Part shown: one piece after another, positions 32,691 through 40,452 of the stretch | Layout: every line of letters starts with the position of its first letter | Position numbering within the stretch: the first letter of the stretch is position 1 | Assembly: GCA_036489565.1 (NCBI GenBank) | Contig: DASXFN010000107.1 | Coordinates: 1-41,461, forward strand | From: JAICKN01 sp036489565 | GTDB taxonomy: Bacteria; Acidobacteriota; Terriglobia; Terriglobales; Acidobacteriaceae | Reading direction: 5' to 3' | Length of the DNA: 41,461 nucleotides | The notes under the pieces: model-generated | Databases searched by the model: none | What the model was told of the DNA's origin: nothing | Seen by the model: only the letters and a program-made list of their open reading frames with translations | Translations under genes and position numbers: made by a program

Positions 32691-34256
32691 TCACAGTCGC
32701 GTGATTGTGCCGCTGGCTGCCGTCTGCGTCCGGCGAATGGCTTCAGGAAGTCCTGCGAGCAGATCCGTGGCGACAAGGGAATGCTCGCCCATGCGTTCGC
32801 GCGCCACATCTCCGGCCAATCCATGCAGGTGGACGGCGATCACGACCGCTTGAAGAGGGCGCGAAGGATTTTGCGCGAGAAACCCGGCGACCATGCCGGT
32901 AAGAATATCGCCGGTGCCGCCGGTGGCCATTCCGGGATTTCCCGTCGTGTTTACCCAAACTTCGCCACCAGGCTCAGCGATTAACGTCCGGTCGCCTTTG
33001 AGCACGACGATTAATTCATGCTCGCGCGCGAACTTTCGCGCAATGTTCAGGCGGTCGCGCTGCACCTCCGCAGTGGAGCAACCAGCGAGGCGGGCCATTT
33101 CGCCGGGATGCGGCGTAATTACAATTGTGCGACCCTTGCCATTCAATTCCGCGGCACAGCCCTCGAAGGCGTTAAGGCCATCGGCGTCGAGAACCAGGGT
33201 AGTCTTATATTTCGCTACCGCTTTTCGCACCAACTCGGAAGTTTGCGGATGGCGAGAAATTCCCGGTCCAATGGCCAGCACCGTTTTCTTGTCCGCGAGT
33301 TCGTCCAATTTCCCGCTGGTAAAGGCCTCCAGAGCAATGCTGCCCGTTTCGGTTTCCGCCAGCGCCTCCGTCATGAGTTCAGGATGAAAGCTTGCCACGG
33401 TAGGCAGAACCGACTTCGCGGTTGCAACCGTTGCCAATCCCGCCCCAGAGCGCAAGACCGACATGCCAGCCATGGCGGTGGCCCCGGACTTCCCCGATGA
33501 TCCCCCAACGACAAGTACGTGACCGTACATGCCTTTGTTCGAATCCCTCGGGCGGGGCAGCAGCAACGCGAAAATATCCTTCGCGGCAATCAAATTCAAT
33601 TTCAGCACAGAAACAATCGCTTCGTCCGGCGATCCAATCGGCGCGATGATCGTTGGGCCGGAAGTAAGTTGGCCAAAAACATGCGCGGGACGCGGAGCGG
33701 TAAAGGTCACAATGGCATCGGCTTTTGCAATTAAGCCGTTCTGTTCTTTTGCGTCGGCGTCGGCGTCGGCTCCAGAAGGAATATCCACGGCAACCACAGG
33801 CGTAGAAGTCGCATTCATTAAAGCAATCGCATCCGCGTAAAGGCCACTTACCGGCGGACGAAAACCTGTGCCTAGAATGGCATCAATAAGAAGATCGGCC
33901 TCAAAATCTTGCTGGACATTCTGCAAATCAGTAGACGTTTTGATTTCACGGGCTTTCACCGGCAAACGCGAGAACATCGCCGCCGCATCACCGCGCAATT
34001 CTGTGGACGAAGCAAGCAGAATCACACTCACTTCCCTGCCCGCTTCGCGCAACTTGCGCGCGGCCACAAACCCATCGCCGCCGTTATTTCCCTTGCCGCA
34101 AATAACAGCGATGCGTTGCACTCGCGGAAATTCCTTCAAAACAAAATCCGCCACGGCCGAGCCCGCGTTCTCCATCAACGTAAGCGAAGGGCCCCCGTAG
34201 CGGTCGGTGCTCAGGCGGTCTATTTCGCGCATTTCGGCGGCGGTGACGATTTTCAT
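32691..34256 (-). CDS. nnr: Bifunctional NAD(P)HX epimerase / ADP- or ATP-dependent NAD(P)HX dehydratase
   Basis: A 521-residue repair enzyme that epimerises and dehydrates damaged, hydrated NAD(P)H. The N-terminal YjeF_N epimerase domain (1-215) has MENAG (28-32), CGKGNNGGDGFVAARKL (53-69) and VAVDIPSG (155-162). The C-terminal ribokinase-like dehydratase domain (about 225-510) has GMYGHVLVVGGSSGKSGA, VLDADGLNAF, ITPHPGEMARL and NPGMATGGTGDILTG. The epimerase loop contains an Asp-Ala repeat ADADADA encoded by a hexanucleotide repeat. ATG 34256 fits the family start MKIVTAAEMR. Confidence 0.95.
   Translation of the reverse strand: MKIVTAAEMREIDRLSTDRYGGPSLTLMENAGSAVADFVLKEFPRVQRIAVICGKGNNGGDGFVAARKLREAGREVSVILLASSTELRGDAAAMFSRLPVKAREIKTSTDLQNVQQDFEADLLIDAILGTGFRPPVSGLYADAIALMNATSTPVVAVDIPSGADADADAKEQNGLIAKADAIVTFTAPRPAHVFGQLTSGPTIIAPIGSPDEAIVSVLKLNLIAAKDIFALLLPRPRDSNKGMYGHVLVVGGSSGKSGATAMAGMSVLRSGAGLATVATAKSVLPTVASFHPELMTEALAETETGSIALEAFTSGKLDELADKKTVLAIGPGISRHPQTSELVRKAVAKYKTTLVLDADGLNAFEGCAAELNGKGRTIVITPHPGEMARLAGCSTAEVQRDRLNIARKFAREHELIVVLKGDRTLIAEPGGEVWVNTTGNPGMATGGTGDILTGMVAGFLAQNPSRPLQAVVIAVHLHGLAGDVARERMGEHSLVATDLLAGLPEAIRRTQTAASGTITRL
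33751..33770 (-). repeat. Hexanucleotide microsatellite within nnr
   Basis: (GCGTCG)3GC on the plus strand encodes an Ala-Asp repeat in the epimerase loop after DIPSG. Hexamers are in frame, so slippage would lengthen or shorten the loop by two residues. Confidence 0.8.
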
Positions 34257-34302
34257 TTTGCTTTTGATCTCAAAGATAGCCCTTAACTGAATAAACGATA
34301 CG

Positions 34303-35172
34303 TCATTGGCACGTTGACGACGCTTCAGAGGGAATCAATCGAATCATTTTTTCGTTTTGCGCAAGACTCAGTTCATCAATGATCCAGGCTTTGTTATGTC
34401 TCTCGGCAGATACTTCGAGCCTAGCACTGCCCATAGAACCTTTGATGGGAATGGAAAAATTAGCCGAACCGTCATCATTGTTTTCTTCGATACTTCCCGA
34501 CACGAACCATCCCACAGTAAAAGATTTTCCTACCACAGCAGCAACGCAAGAAGAATGTTGGGCCTGCGCCAAGCTCATTTTATAAACATCCGACTGACGC
34601 ATCATGATCTCAACCGCAAATAATAAAGCTACGATAAATAACCCGAATGTTGTCACCCCAGCAATTGCTGTCCATATTTTCCCCGCCGCCGACATTCCCG
34701 ATGGTAATTTTGAGGACAAATCAGTCTGCTGCGATGACTCCCCGCCAAATGCATAAACGACTCTAGGTCGCGCCAAGTACCAGGTCAACCATACAAAGGG
34801 AACGCATATACCGATGATCATCGGTATACCAAGTACGGCAGGTCTTGCGAAAATTAGTGTGAGTAAAAAGCCTATTGCACCCAAAATAATAGACAAACCG
34901 TGCAGAGATCGCCGTGCCCAATTTCGCAACCTCCAGAGACCAACCCCGATAAACGTATACGCGACATATGCCAGGAACCACAGAACGAGTAAGGAATATC
35001 CGACAACAGGACTTAGGGAAACCTGGCTTATAGGGGGAATAAGCGTGCTGACGGAAGCACGACCAACTGCGGATACCATGATTACGAAACATATGCTCCC
35101 TACGCAACCAATCCATAAAAAAGCTAAGGCCAGGAGCGTAATTCCAATTGGTCTTTCCCGTTTAGGAATCAT
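34303..35172 (-). CDS. Membrane protein with C-terminal Coa1-like domain
   Basis: A 289-residue protein. About four to five transmembrane helices lie within residues 8-155 (ITLLALAFLWIGCVGSICFV, VVGYSLLVLWFLAYVAYTFI, LSIILGAIGFLLTLIFA, MIIGICVPFVWLTWYLA), and another at about 170-195. The C-terminal 100 residues (SSCVAAVVGKSFTVGWFVSG, NFSIPIKGSMGSARLEVSAE, WIIDELSLA) resemble the cytochrome-oxidase assembly factor Coa1 domain, which also occurs in bacterial proteins of unknown role. ATG 35172 has GAGGAAC 7 nt upstream; an in-frame TTG at 35205 lacks this. Codon use appears more A/T-rich than its neighbours, perhaps horizontally acquired. Confidence 0.72.
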   Translation of the reverse strand: MIPKRERPIGITLLALAFLWIGCVGSICFVIMVSAVGRASVSTLIPPISQVSLSPVVGYSLLVLWFLAYVAYTFIGVGLWRLRNWARRSLHGLSIILGAIGFLLTLIFARPAVLGIPMIIGICVPFVWLTWYLARPRVVYAFGGESSQQTDLSSKLPSGMSAAGKIWTAIAGVTTFGLFIVALLFAVEIMMRQSDVYKMSLAQAQHSSCVAAVVGKSFTVGWFVSGSIEENNDDGSANFSIPIKGSMGSARLEVSAERHNKAWIIDELSLAQNEKMIRLIPSEASSTCQ

Positions 35173-35226
35173 TGAATAAGTTCCTCGCAGATGAAGAAGC
35201 TGCAAGGGGAGGAAAGGAGCAAAAAT

Positions 35227-36717
35227 TTAATCCGCCATGGTCGGGGTTGACTTCTTCCCCGCCGCATTTGCGCCCTTCTGCACCAGGCTATGCTTGCGGC
35301 CGTATGTGAAGTAGATCACGAGTCCAATGACCAGCCAAACCAGCAAACGGAGCAGCGTAAGGTAAGAAAGCGAAACAATCAGCACTCCGCAAAAGATGAT
35401 TGAGAGAATCGGAACCAGTGGCACCAAGGGCGTCTTAAAAGGGCGCTCCAGTTCGGGGTGTTTCCTTCGCAATACCCAAACACCGGCGCTTACAAGAACG
35501 AACGCCAACAGGGTTCCCACGCTGGTCATTTCGTCTAGAATGCTGAGCGGAAGCAGTGTGGCGAGAATCGCCACAAAAAATCCCACCACTATCGAACTGA
35601 GGTACGGGGTGCGAAAGCGGGGATGAATTTTGCTTGCCCACGGCCACAATAGTCCATCACGCGACATCGAGTAAAACACTCGAGACTGCCCCAGCAACAT
35701 CACCAGCATGACAGTGGCGAGGCCGCCCAAAGCGCCCAGTTCCACCAGATAAGTGGCCCAGTGTTGTCCGGTGGCGCGAATGCCGACCACGACAGGGTCC
35801 GGCACCATCAACTGTTGGTAGGGAACGAGATGGGTCAATAATCCGGAGACCAGAATGTACAGAACCGTACAGATGACCAGCGAACCAAGAATGCCGATCG
35901 GCATATCTTTCTTGGGATTCTTTGCCTCCTGCGCCGCAGTGGAAACCGCGTCAAAGCCGATATAGGCGAAGAACACCACGCCTGCTCCGCGCAAGATTCC
36001 AGACCATCCAAACTCTCCGCGCACTCCAGTGTTCGGTGGAATGAAGGGATGCCAGTAATTCGTGTTCCACCCGTGGGACATCAAAAATGCTGTCGCCAGA
36101 GCGATGAAGATACAAACTACGCTCACCTTCATAATGACGATAGCAGTCGTAAAATTCGCCGACTCCTTGATGCCGATTACGAGGATGGTGGTAATAAACA
36201 GAATGATGAGGAAACCGATGTAGTCGTATTTGAGCTCTATGGCGTGCCCAAAAAGCATGAAATGCGATGTAGGCATCACGGGCAATTTCCAGCCCATGTC
36301 CTGGAAGAAGGCCCGCAAGTGGCCGCTCCATCCCACGGCGACCGTCGCGGCGCCAAATGCGTATTCAAGAATTAAATCCCAGCCGATGATCCAGGCAACA
36401 AACTCACCCAGGGTTGCATAGGAGTACGTATAGGCGCTTCCTGCGATAGGGATCATGGAAGCAAACTCTGCATAGCACAGCCCGGCAAACCCGCAAGCAA
36501 TGCCTGCAAGTACAAACGAAATCAGAATCGCGGGCCCTGCGAACTGCGCCGCCGCCTGTCCGGTAATTACGAAAATCCCCGCTCCTATAATCGCGCCAAT
36601 CCCCAAGGTAACGAGATTCAACGACCCCAGCGCGCGGCGCAGGCCATGTTCGCCGTCGCCTTCCGCTTCCTGCATCAGAACATTCAGGTCTTTTGTCGCG
36701 AACAATCTAAAACTCAT
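35227..36717 (-). CDS. APC-family amino-acid permease (CAT/YfnA type)
   Basis: A 496-residue inner-membrane transporter with 12 or more helices. Family signatures are LVTLGIGAIIGAGIFVITG (helix 1), CYAEFASMIPIAGSAYTYSY (helix 3), FFAYIGFDAVSTAAQEAKNPKKDMPIGI (helix 6 and loop) and QSRVFYSMSRDGLLP-like loop (QSRVFYSMSRDGLLWPWASK). This matches cationic amino-acid transporters such as YfnA. The substrate is likely an amino acid, but not certain. It overlaps the upstream permease gene by 11 bp (36707-36717), so the two are translationally coupled. Confidence 0.93.
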   Translation of the reverse strand: MSFRLFATKDLNVLMQEAEGDGEHGLRRALGSLNLVTLGIGAIIGAGIFVITGQAAAQFAGPAILISFVLAGIACGFAGLCYAEFASMIPIAGSAYTYSYATLGEFVAWIIGWDLILEYAFGAATVAVGWSGHLRAFFQDMGWKLPVMPTSHFMLFGHAIELKYDYIGFLIILFITTILVIGIKESANFTTAIVIMKVSVVCIFIALATAFLMSHGWNTNYWHPFIPPNTGVRGEFGWSGILRGAGVVFFAYIGFDAVSTAAQEAKNPKKDMPIGILGSLVICTVLYILVSGLLTHLVPYQQLMVPDPVVVGIRATGQHWATYLVELGALGGLATVMLVMLLGQSRVFYSMSRDGLLWPWASKIHPRFRTPYLSSIVVGFFVAILATLLPLSILDEMTSVGTLLAFVLVSAGVWVLRRKHPELERPFKTPLVPLVPILSIIFCGVLIVSLSYLTLLRLLVWLVIGLVIYFTYGRKHSLVQKGANAAGKKSTPTMAD

Positions 36718-38272
36718 CGCCCACCTTTTTCAGGTCAATCTTCACGTTCCACAGGTAATACACCGGAATTCCCAGCAGCACGATAATCAGCCCCGGCCAA
36801 GTGTACTGCGGTTTGTAGCGTAATAACACAATGTCAATGAATAAAGCCATCACAATATAGACCGCTGGCAACACGGGATAGCCGACTGCCCGGTACGGCC
36901 GCGCAGCAGTTGGCCGCGTCTTGCGCAGCACGAAAAGCCCAATGATAGTTAGGACGTAAAACACCAGCACCGCGAAGATGATGTAATCCAGCAACTGCCC
37001 GTAACTCCCCGAAAGACAAAGGAAACAAGTCCACACCATCTGCACCATTAAGGAAGCAACCGGAGTTTTGTATTTTGGATGCAGCTTGGCTACGTTGCGG
37101 AAGAACAAGCCGTCCTTGGCCATGGCGTAATAGACGCGCGCACCCGCGAGAATCAATCCGTTCACGCAGCCGAAGGTTGCGATCATAATGGCCACCGCCA
37201 TCAGCGAACCGCCAAAGCCGCCAAACATTTGCGTCAATACTGCGGTGGCAACACGATCCTCGGTTGCGTATTTAATTCCTCGTTCCAAAATGGTGGCGCC
37301 ATGCGGGCTGCCAGCCAGCGGCAAAACGTTCAAATAAATAAAATTGCAGGCGATGTAGAGGGCGATGACCGTTCCTGTTCCCAAAGCCAGAGAGAGAGGC
37401 AGGTTGCGGCTAGGATTTTTCACTTCGCCGGCGGTAAAGGTCACATTGTTCCAGGCATCGGCGGAAAACAGCGAGCCGACTTGCGCCACGGCAAGAATCG
37501 TAAGCACGCCTACCCAAGCTGTTGGGCCAGCAACCCCCACTTGCACCGCATGCCGTATGCTCCAACCTGCGTTGTGCCAAAAATTACCGTGGAAATTGGC
37601 GAGAAGGGCGGGAAGATTGCGCCCTACCAGCAAGCCAGCAATCACCAGTCCGAACAAGGCGGCGGCTTTGGTGAAGGTAAAAATATTCTGAATGAGCGCG
37701 CCCGTCTTGACGCCGTAAATATTCACAACCGACAGCAAAACAACCACGAGGACCGCAACGAGATTCTGCGTATTGAGGCCGACATCCATATTGCCCAGCA
37801 CCATGGGACCAACCGAAATGGCGGGGACTTTCCAGAAGTGCAGAATCCAATGAGATGAAGATATCGAAGGAAAAAACACACCGAGGAACTTGCCAAATGC
37901 AACGCCTACGGCGGCAATCGTTCCGGTCTGGATGACCAGAAAAAGCGTCCAGCCATAAAGAAATCCCCATAGCGGCCCAAGCGCCTCGCGCAGGTAAACA
38001 TATTGGCCGCCAGCTCGTGGCATCATCGCAGCAAGCTCTCCGTAACTGAGAGCAGCCACGATGGTCATAAAGCCGGTGACCAGCCAGGCACCGATCAGTA
38101 ATGCCGGAGAATCCACCTGGCGGGAGATATCCGCGGACACAATAAAGATGCCGGAGCCAATCATCGAACCCATCACCAGCATAGTGGCGCTGGTCAGGCC
38201 CAGGCCTTTGACGAATTCGCTATCCTGGCGCGAAATGGCAGGTGATGCAGGGGGCTTAGCTTCAGTGCTCAC
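36707..38272 (-). CDS. APC-family amino-acid permease (LAT type)
   Basis: A 521-residue transporter with about 12-14 helices. Signatures: TSATMLVMGSMIGSGIFIVS (helix 1), LSYGELAAMMPRAGGQYVYL (helix 3), SADAWNNVTFTAGEVKNPSR (helix 6 and loop), AGARVYYAMAKDGLFF (loop 8-9). It is closer to the LAT/SLC7 type than the CAT type, so it is not a recent duplicate of the overlapping second permease. Substrate unknown, probably neutral amino acids. ATG 38272. Confidence 0.93.
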   Translation of the reverse strand: MSTEAKPPASPAISRQDSEFVKGLGLTSATMLVMGSMIGSGIFIVSADISRQVDSPALLIGAWLVTGFMTIVAALSYGELAAMMPRAGGQYVYLREALGPLWGFLYGWTLFLVIQTGTIAAVGVAFGKFLGVFFPSISSSHWILHFWKVPAISVGPMVLGNMDVGLNTQNLVAVLVVVLLSVVNIYGVKTGALIQNIFTFTKAAALFGLVIAGLLVGRNLPALLANFHGNFWHNAGWSIRHAVQVGVAGPTAWVGVLTILAVAQVGSLFSADAWNNVTFTAGEVKNPSRNLPLSLALGTGTVIALYIACNFIYLNVLPLAGSPHGATILERGIKYATEDRVATAVLTQMFGGFGGSLMAVAIMIATFGCVNGLILAGARVYYAMAKDGLFFRNVAKLHPKYKTPVASLMVQMVWTCFLCLSGSYGQLLDYIIFAVLVFYVLTIIGLFVLRKTRPTAARPYRAVGYPVLPAVYIVMALFIDIVLLRYKPQYTWPGLIIVLLGIPVYYLWNVKIDLKKVGDEF

Positions 38273-38418
38273 GGATCTCCTGTTCAGGCAGGACTATGTT
38301 GCCAAGAGATTACCGCAAGTCTGGGCGAGGTTCTAGTGAGTATCTTTCTTACCGTATGCTCAAGGCGCAGCATAGTTACGGCGTCCCTTAAAGTAGGTCG
38401 CGCTAGCCGCTCAAACCG

Positions 38419-38424
38419 TATAAT
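38419..38424 (+). promoter_or_regulatory. Perfect -10 element before the exported protein gene
   Basis: TATAAT in CCGTATAATCGCG at 38419-38424 predicts a start point near 38431 and a leader of about 18 nt before ATG 38449. The -35 region is poor. The same core CGTATAATCG precedes the ATPase gene at 14386. Confidence 0.5.
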
Positions 38425-38448
38425 CGCGACGGCCGCCTGGAGGTGCTC

Positions 38449-39060
38449 ATGCGCATCCGCACATCGATCATTCTTATTTTTCTGTTCCTGCTATCGCCAC
38501 TCGCGTTTGCAAAAAAGAAGAAAAAGCACACCCTGCCGGACGCGGTGCTCAACGCCCGTACCGTCTACGTAGTCGTGGATTCTGAAGCGGGAGAGCCGGT
38601 AACGAATCCAACCGCCAATCGAACGGCCCTGGAGAATGTGGAAAAAGCCATCTCCACGTGGGGCAGGTTCCGGCTTTCCATGGAGTCTGAAACGGCAGAC
38701 CTGGTGATCGCGGTACGCAAGGGGCATGCATTCGGTCCAACCATCCAAAATTCGCCCACCGACAACCGGCCCGTAATTTTTCAACCAAGCGATGGAGGTA
38801 TTCGCATCGGGGGACAGCAAGGCCGTTTTCCCGGCACTACGGATTCCGGAATGCCCGATGACCGTGGCCCGCATCTCGGCAATAGCGGTGGTTCCGCGGA
38901 TGATTCTTTGGCAGTGTATTTAGGGGGCGTCGAGGACCCGTTGGATAGCGTACCGGTTTGGAGGGACATGGAGAAGAATGCGCTCAATGCGCCTCAAGTT
39001 ACCGCAGTCGAAAAATTCCGCAAAGCAATTGAGGAAGCCGAAAAGCAGCAGAAGCCGTGA
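38449..39060 (+). CDS. Exported protein of unknown function
   Basis: A 203-residue protein with signal peptide MRIRTSIILIFLFLLSPLAFA and cleavage after residue 21. The mature protein begins with KKKKKH. A first domain has ARTVYVVVDSE (near 37-47), ENVEKAISTWGRFRLSMES and ADLVIAVRKG. It is followed by a Gly/Pro/Asp-rich middle (GIRIGGQQGRFPGTTDSG) and a C-terminal helix (VTAVEKFRKAIEEAEKQQ). I recognise similar proteins in Acidobacteriota without a function. GGAGG (38439-38443) is 5 nt before ATG 38449; the GTG at 38443 lies within it. It converges on the acyltransferase gene with 7 bp between. Confidence 0.75.
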   Translation: MRIRTSIILIFLFLLSPLAFAKKKKKHTLPDAVLNARTVYVVVDSEAGEPVTNPTANRTALENVEKAISTWGRFRLSMESETADLVIAVRKGHAFGPTIQNSPTDNRPVIFQPSDGGIRIGGQQGRFPGTTDSGMPDDRGPHLGNSGGSADDSLAVYLGGVEDPLDSVPVWRDMEKNALNAPQVTAVEKFRKAIEEAEKQQKP

Positions 39061-39067
39061 GCCACGG

Positions 39068-40309
39068 TCAAATGCGCAGGAAAATGCGCTTTCGATAAAG
39101 CGGCGCAACCATTGCCATATTCAGCAGGACAATACATATTGCATAAGCCAGTGAGGCGTGTATTGGAGCTAACCAAGTGGCAAAAATGTAGCTATAGCCA
39201 AGAGCGTGCAAAGGAACCGGCCCGCTGCTTGTATGCGCTTGAATTGCGTCGAATGATGCAGTAATGATTGTAGAGAGGGCAAACGCAAAAATCGCATTTG
39301 TTCCTAAAACCAAAGCTGGATAGGCCCATGCGCGCCAGCGTCGAATATCGACGATCCAATAGCAGAGAGCGAATGCCATAAAACTGAAGCCGCTGCTGAA
39401 AAGCACGAACGTGCTTGTCCAGATTCTTTTGTTGATGGGTAAAAGGGGATTCAGCAACCATCCTGCCAGTAACAGCACAACTCCAACAGCCGCAAATTTT
39501 AAAATTCTCCGCGAAGCTGATTGCCGGCCTCGCAACCCTTCGCCCGCCAGGATTCCGATCAATAAGCTCGCGATGGCCGGCAATGTCGAAAGAAGGCCCT
39601 CTGGATCATAGGTCACCCCATCTCCGGGAGTTAGCCCATATGCCCACATGTGTTGCGTGCCAAAAATCAGCCGGTCAATATAAGCGCCAAGATTGCCCAA
39701 CGAATCAATCCTTCCCGGACCGAAACCCGGCACTGGATAGAACTTGAGGATCGCCCAGTATCCGGCGAGTAATGCGACAATCACGCCAACAATAATTCCG
39801 ATATTTGCTTTGGCTTCTCCCGTTCCCTTTTTTAAAGTCGCGAGATATAAAGCTCCGCCGCACAGATAACACAGTGCGATCCGTTGTAAGATTCCGGGAA
39901 TCCTCAGCGTATGCAGATTGAAATAGGGGAATCCATTCAATATCAGACCCAGGACGCAAAGAAGAACACAGCGTTGAATCACATGCCACGCTATTCTGCC
40001 CTTGCTATCACCCCGTCTTGCCCGCGAAGCAACTGAGAGCACCATGGACACGCCGATGATGAAAAGAAATCCGGGGAAGATCATGTCGGTAGGCGTCCAT
40101 CCGTTCCAAGCTGCGTGGAGCAGCGGCCGATAAACCGCCGCGTATGTGCCCGGATCCGTTACGAGGATCATGCCTGCGATAATCAGGCCGCGAAAGACAT
40201 CGAGTGAAACAAGGCGCTCTCGTTGCACTGGAGAAGAAAGTGGGGATGCCTCAAAAACAGTTTCTCGCTTTGCAGAAGAAAAGATGGAGCCTGTCGGGAT
40301 AAGCGGCAT
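39068..40309 (-). CDS. HGSNAT-like (NagX/DUF5009) membrane acyltransferase
   Basis: A 413-residue polytopic membrane protein with about ten helices. RLVSLDVFRGLIIAGMILV (32-50), PGTYAAVYRPLLHAAWNGWT (53-72, with His65) and PTDMIFPGFLFIIGVSMV (73-90) are the signature of bacterial relatives of human heparan-alpha-glucosaminide N-acetyltransferase (NagX family). These carry acetyl groups across the membrane or relate to amino-sugar use. The biochemical role here is unknown. ATG 40309. The first 30 residues are a polar cytoplasmic leader longer than usual. Confidence 0.87.
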   Translation of the reverse strand: MPLIPTGSIFSSAKRETVFEASPLSSPVQRERLVSLDVFRGLIIAGMILVTDPGTYAAVYRPLLHAAWNGWTPTDMIFPGFLFIIGVSMVLSVASRARRGDSKGRIAWHVIQRCVLLCVLGLILNGFPYFNLHTLRIPGILQRIALCYLCGGALYLATLKKGTGEAKANIGIIVGVIVALLAGYWAILKFYPVPGFGPGRIDSLGNLGAYIDRLIFGTQHMWAYGLTPGDGVTYDPEGLLSTLPAIASLLIGILAGEGLRGRQSASRRILKFAAVGVVLLLAGWLLNPLLPINKRIWTSTFVLFSSGFSFMAFALCYWIVDIRRWRAWAYPALVLGTNAIFAFALSTIITASFDAIQAHTSSGPVPLHALGYSYIFATWLAPIHASLAYAICIVLLNMAMVAPLYRKRIFLRI

Positions 40310-40452
40310 TTGATGGCCTCAAATCTTCAGCGTACGATTCTAGCCTAGAAAATCGATTTTGTTAAACATCAAATACAGCTTTTCCGGATAGTGCCAAACT
40401 CCCCGGAATGAACATTCATCTTCTTAAGGCCTCACATTTAGAATGGGTCACC

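Noticed and set aside
37079..37858. A 259-codon open frame antisense to the LAT-type permease
   Set aside because: Composition (Gln, His, Gly, Arg rich) and full overlap with a clear transporter mark it as a shadow.
39055..39067. CCGTG-AGC-CACGG hairpin as a bidirectional terminator between convergent genes
   Set aside because: Only a 5-bp stem with a 3-nt loop and no T-tract on either side.
40349..40360. Palindrome AAAATCGATTTT upstream of lpxB as an operator
   Set aside because: A simple AT-rich palindrome around ATCGAT; a similar AAATCGATTT occurs at 10633-10642, and nothing else supports regulation.
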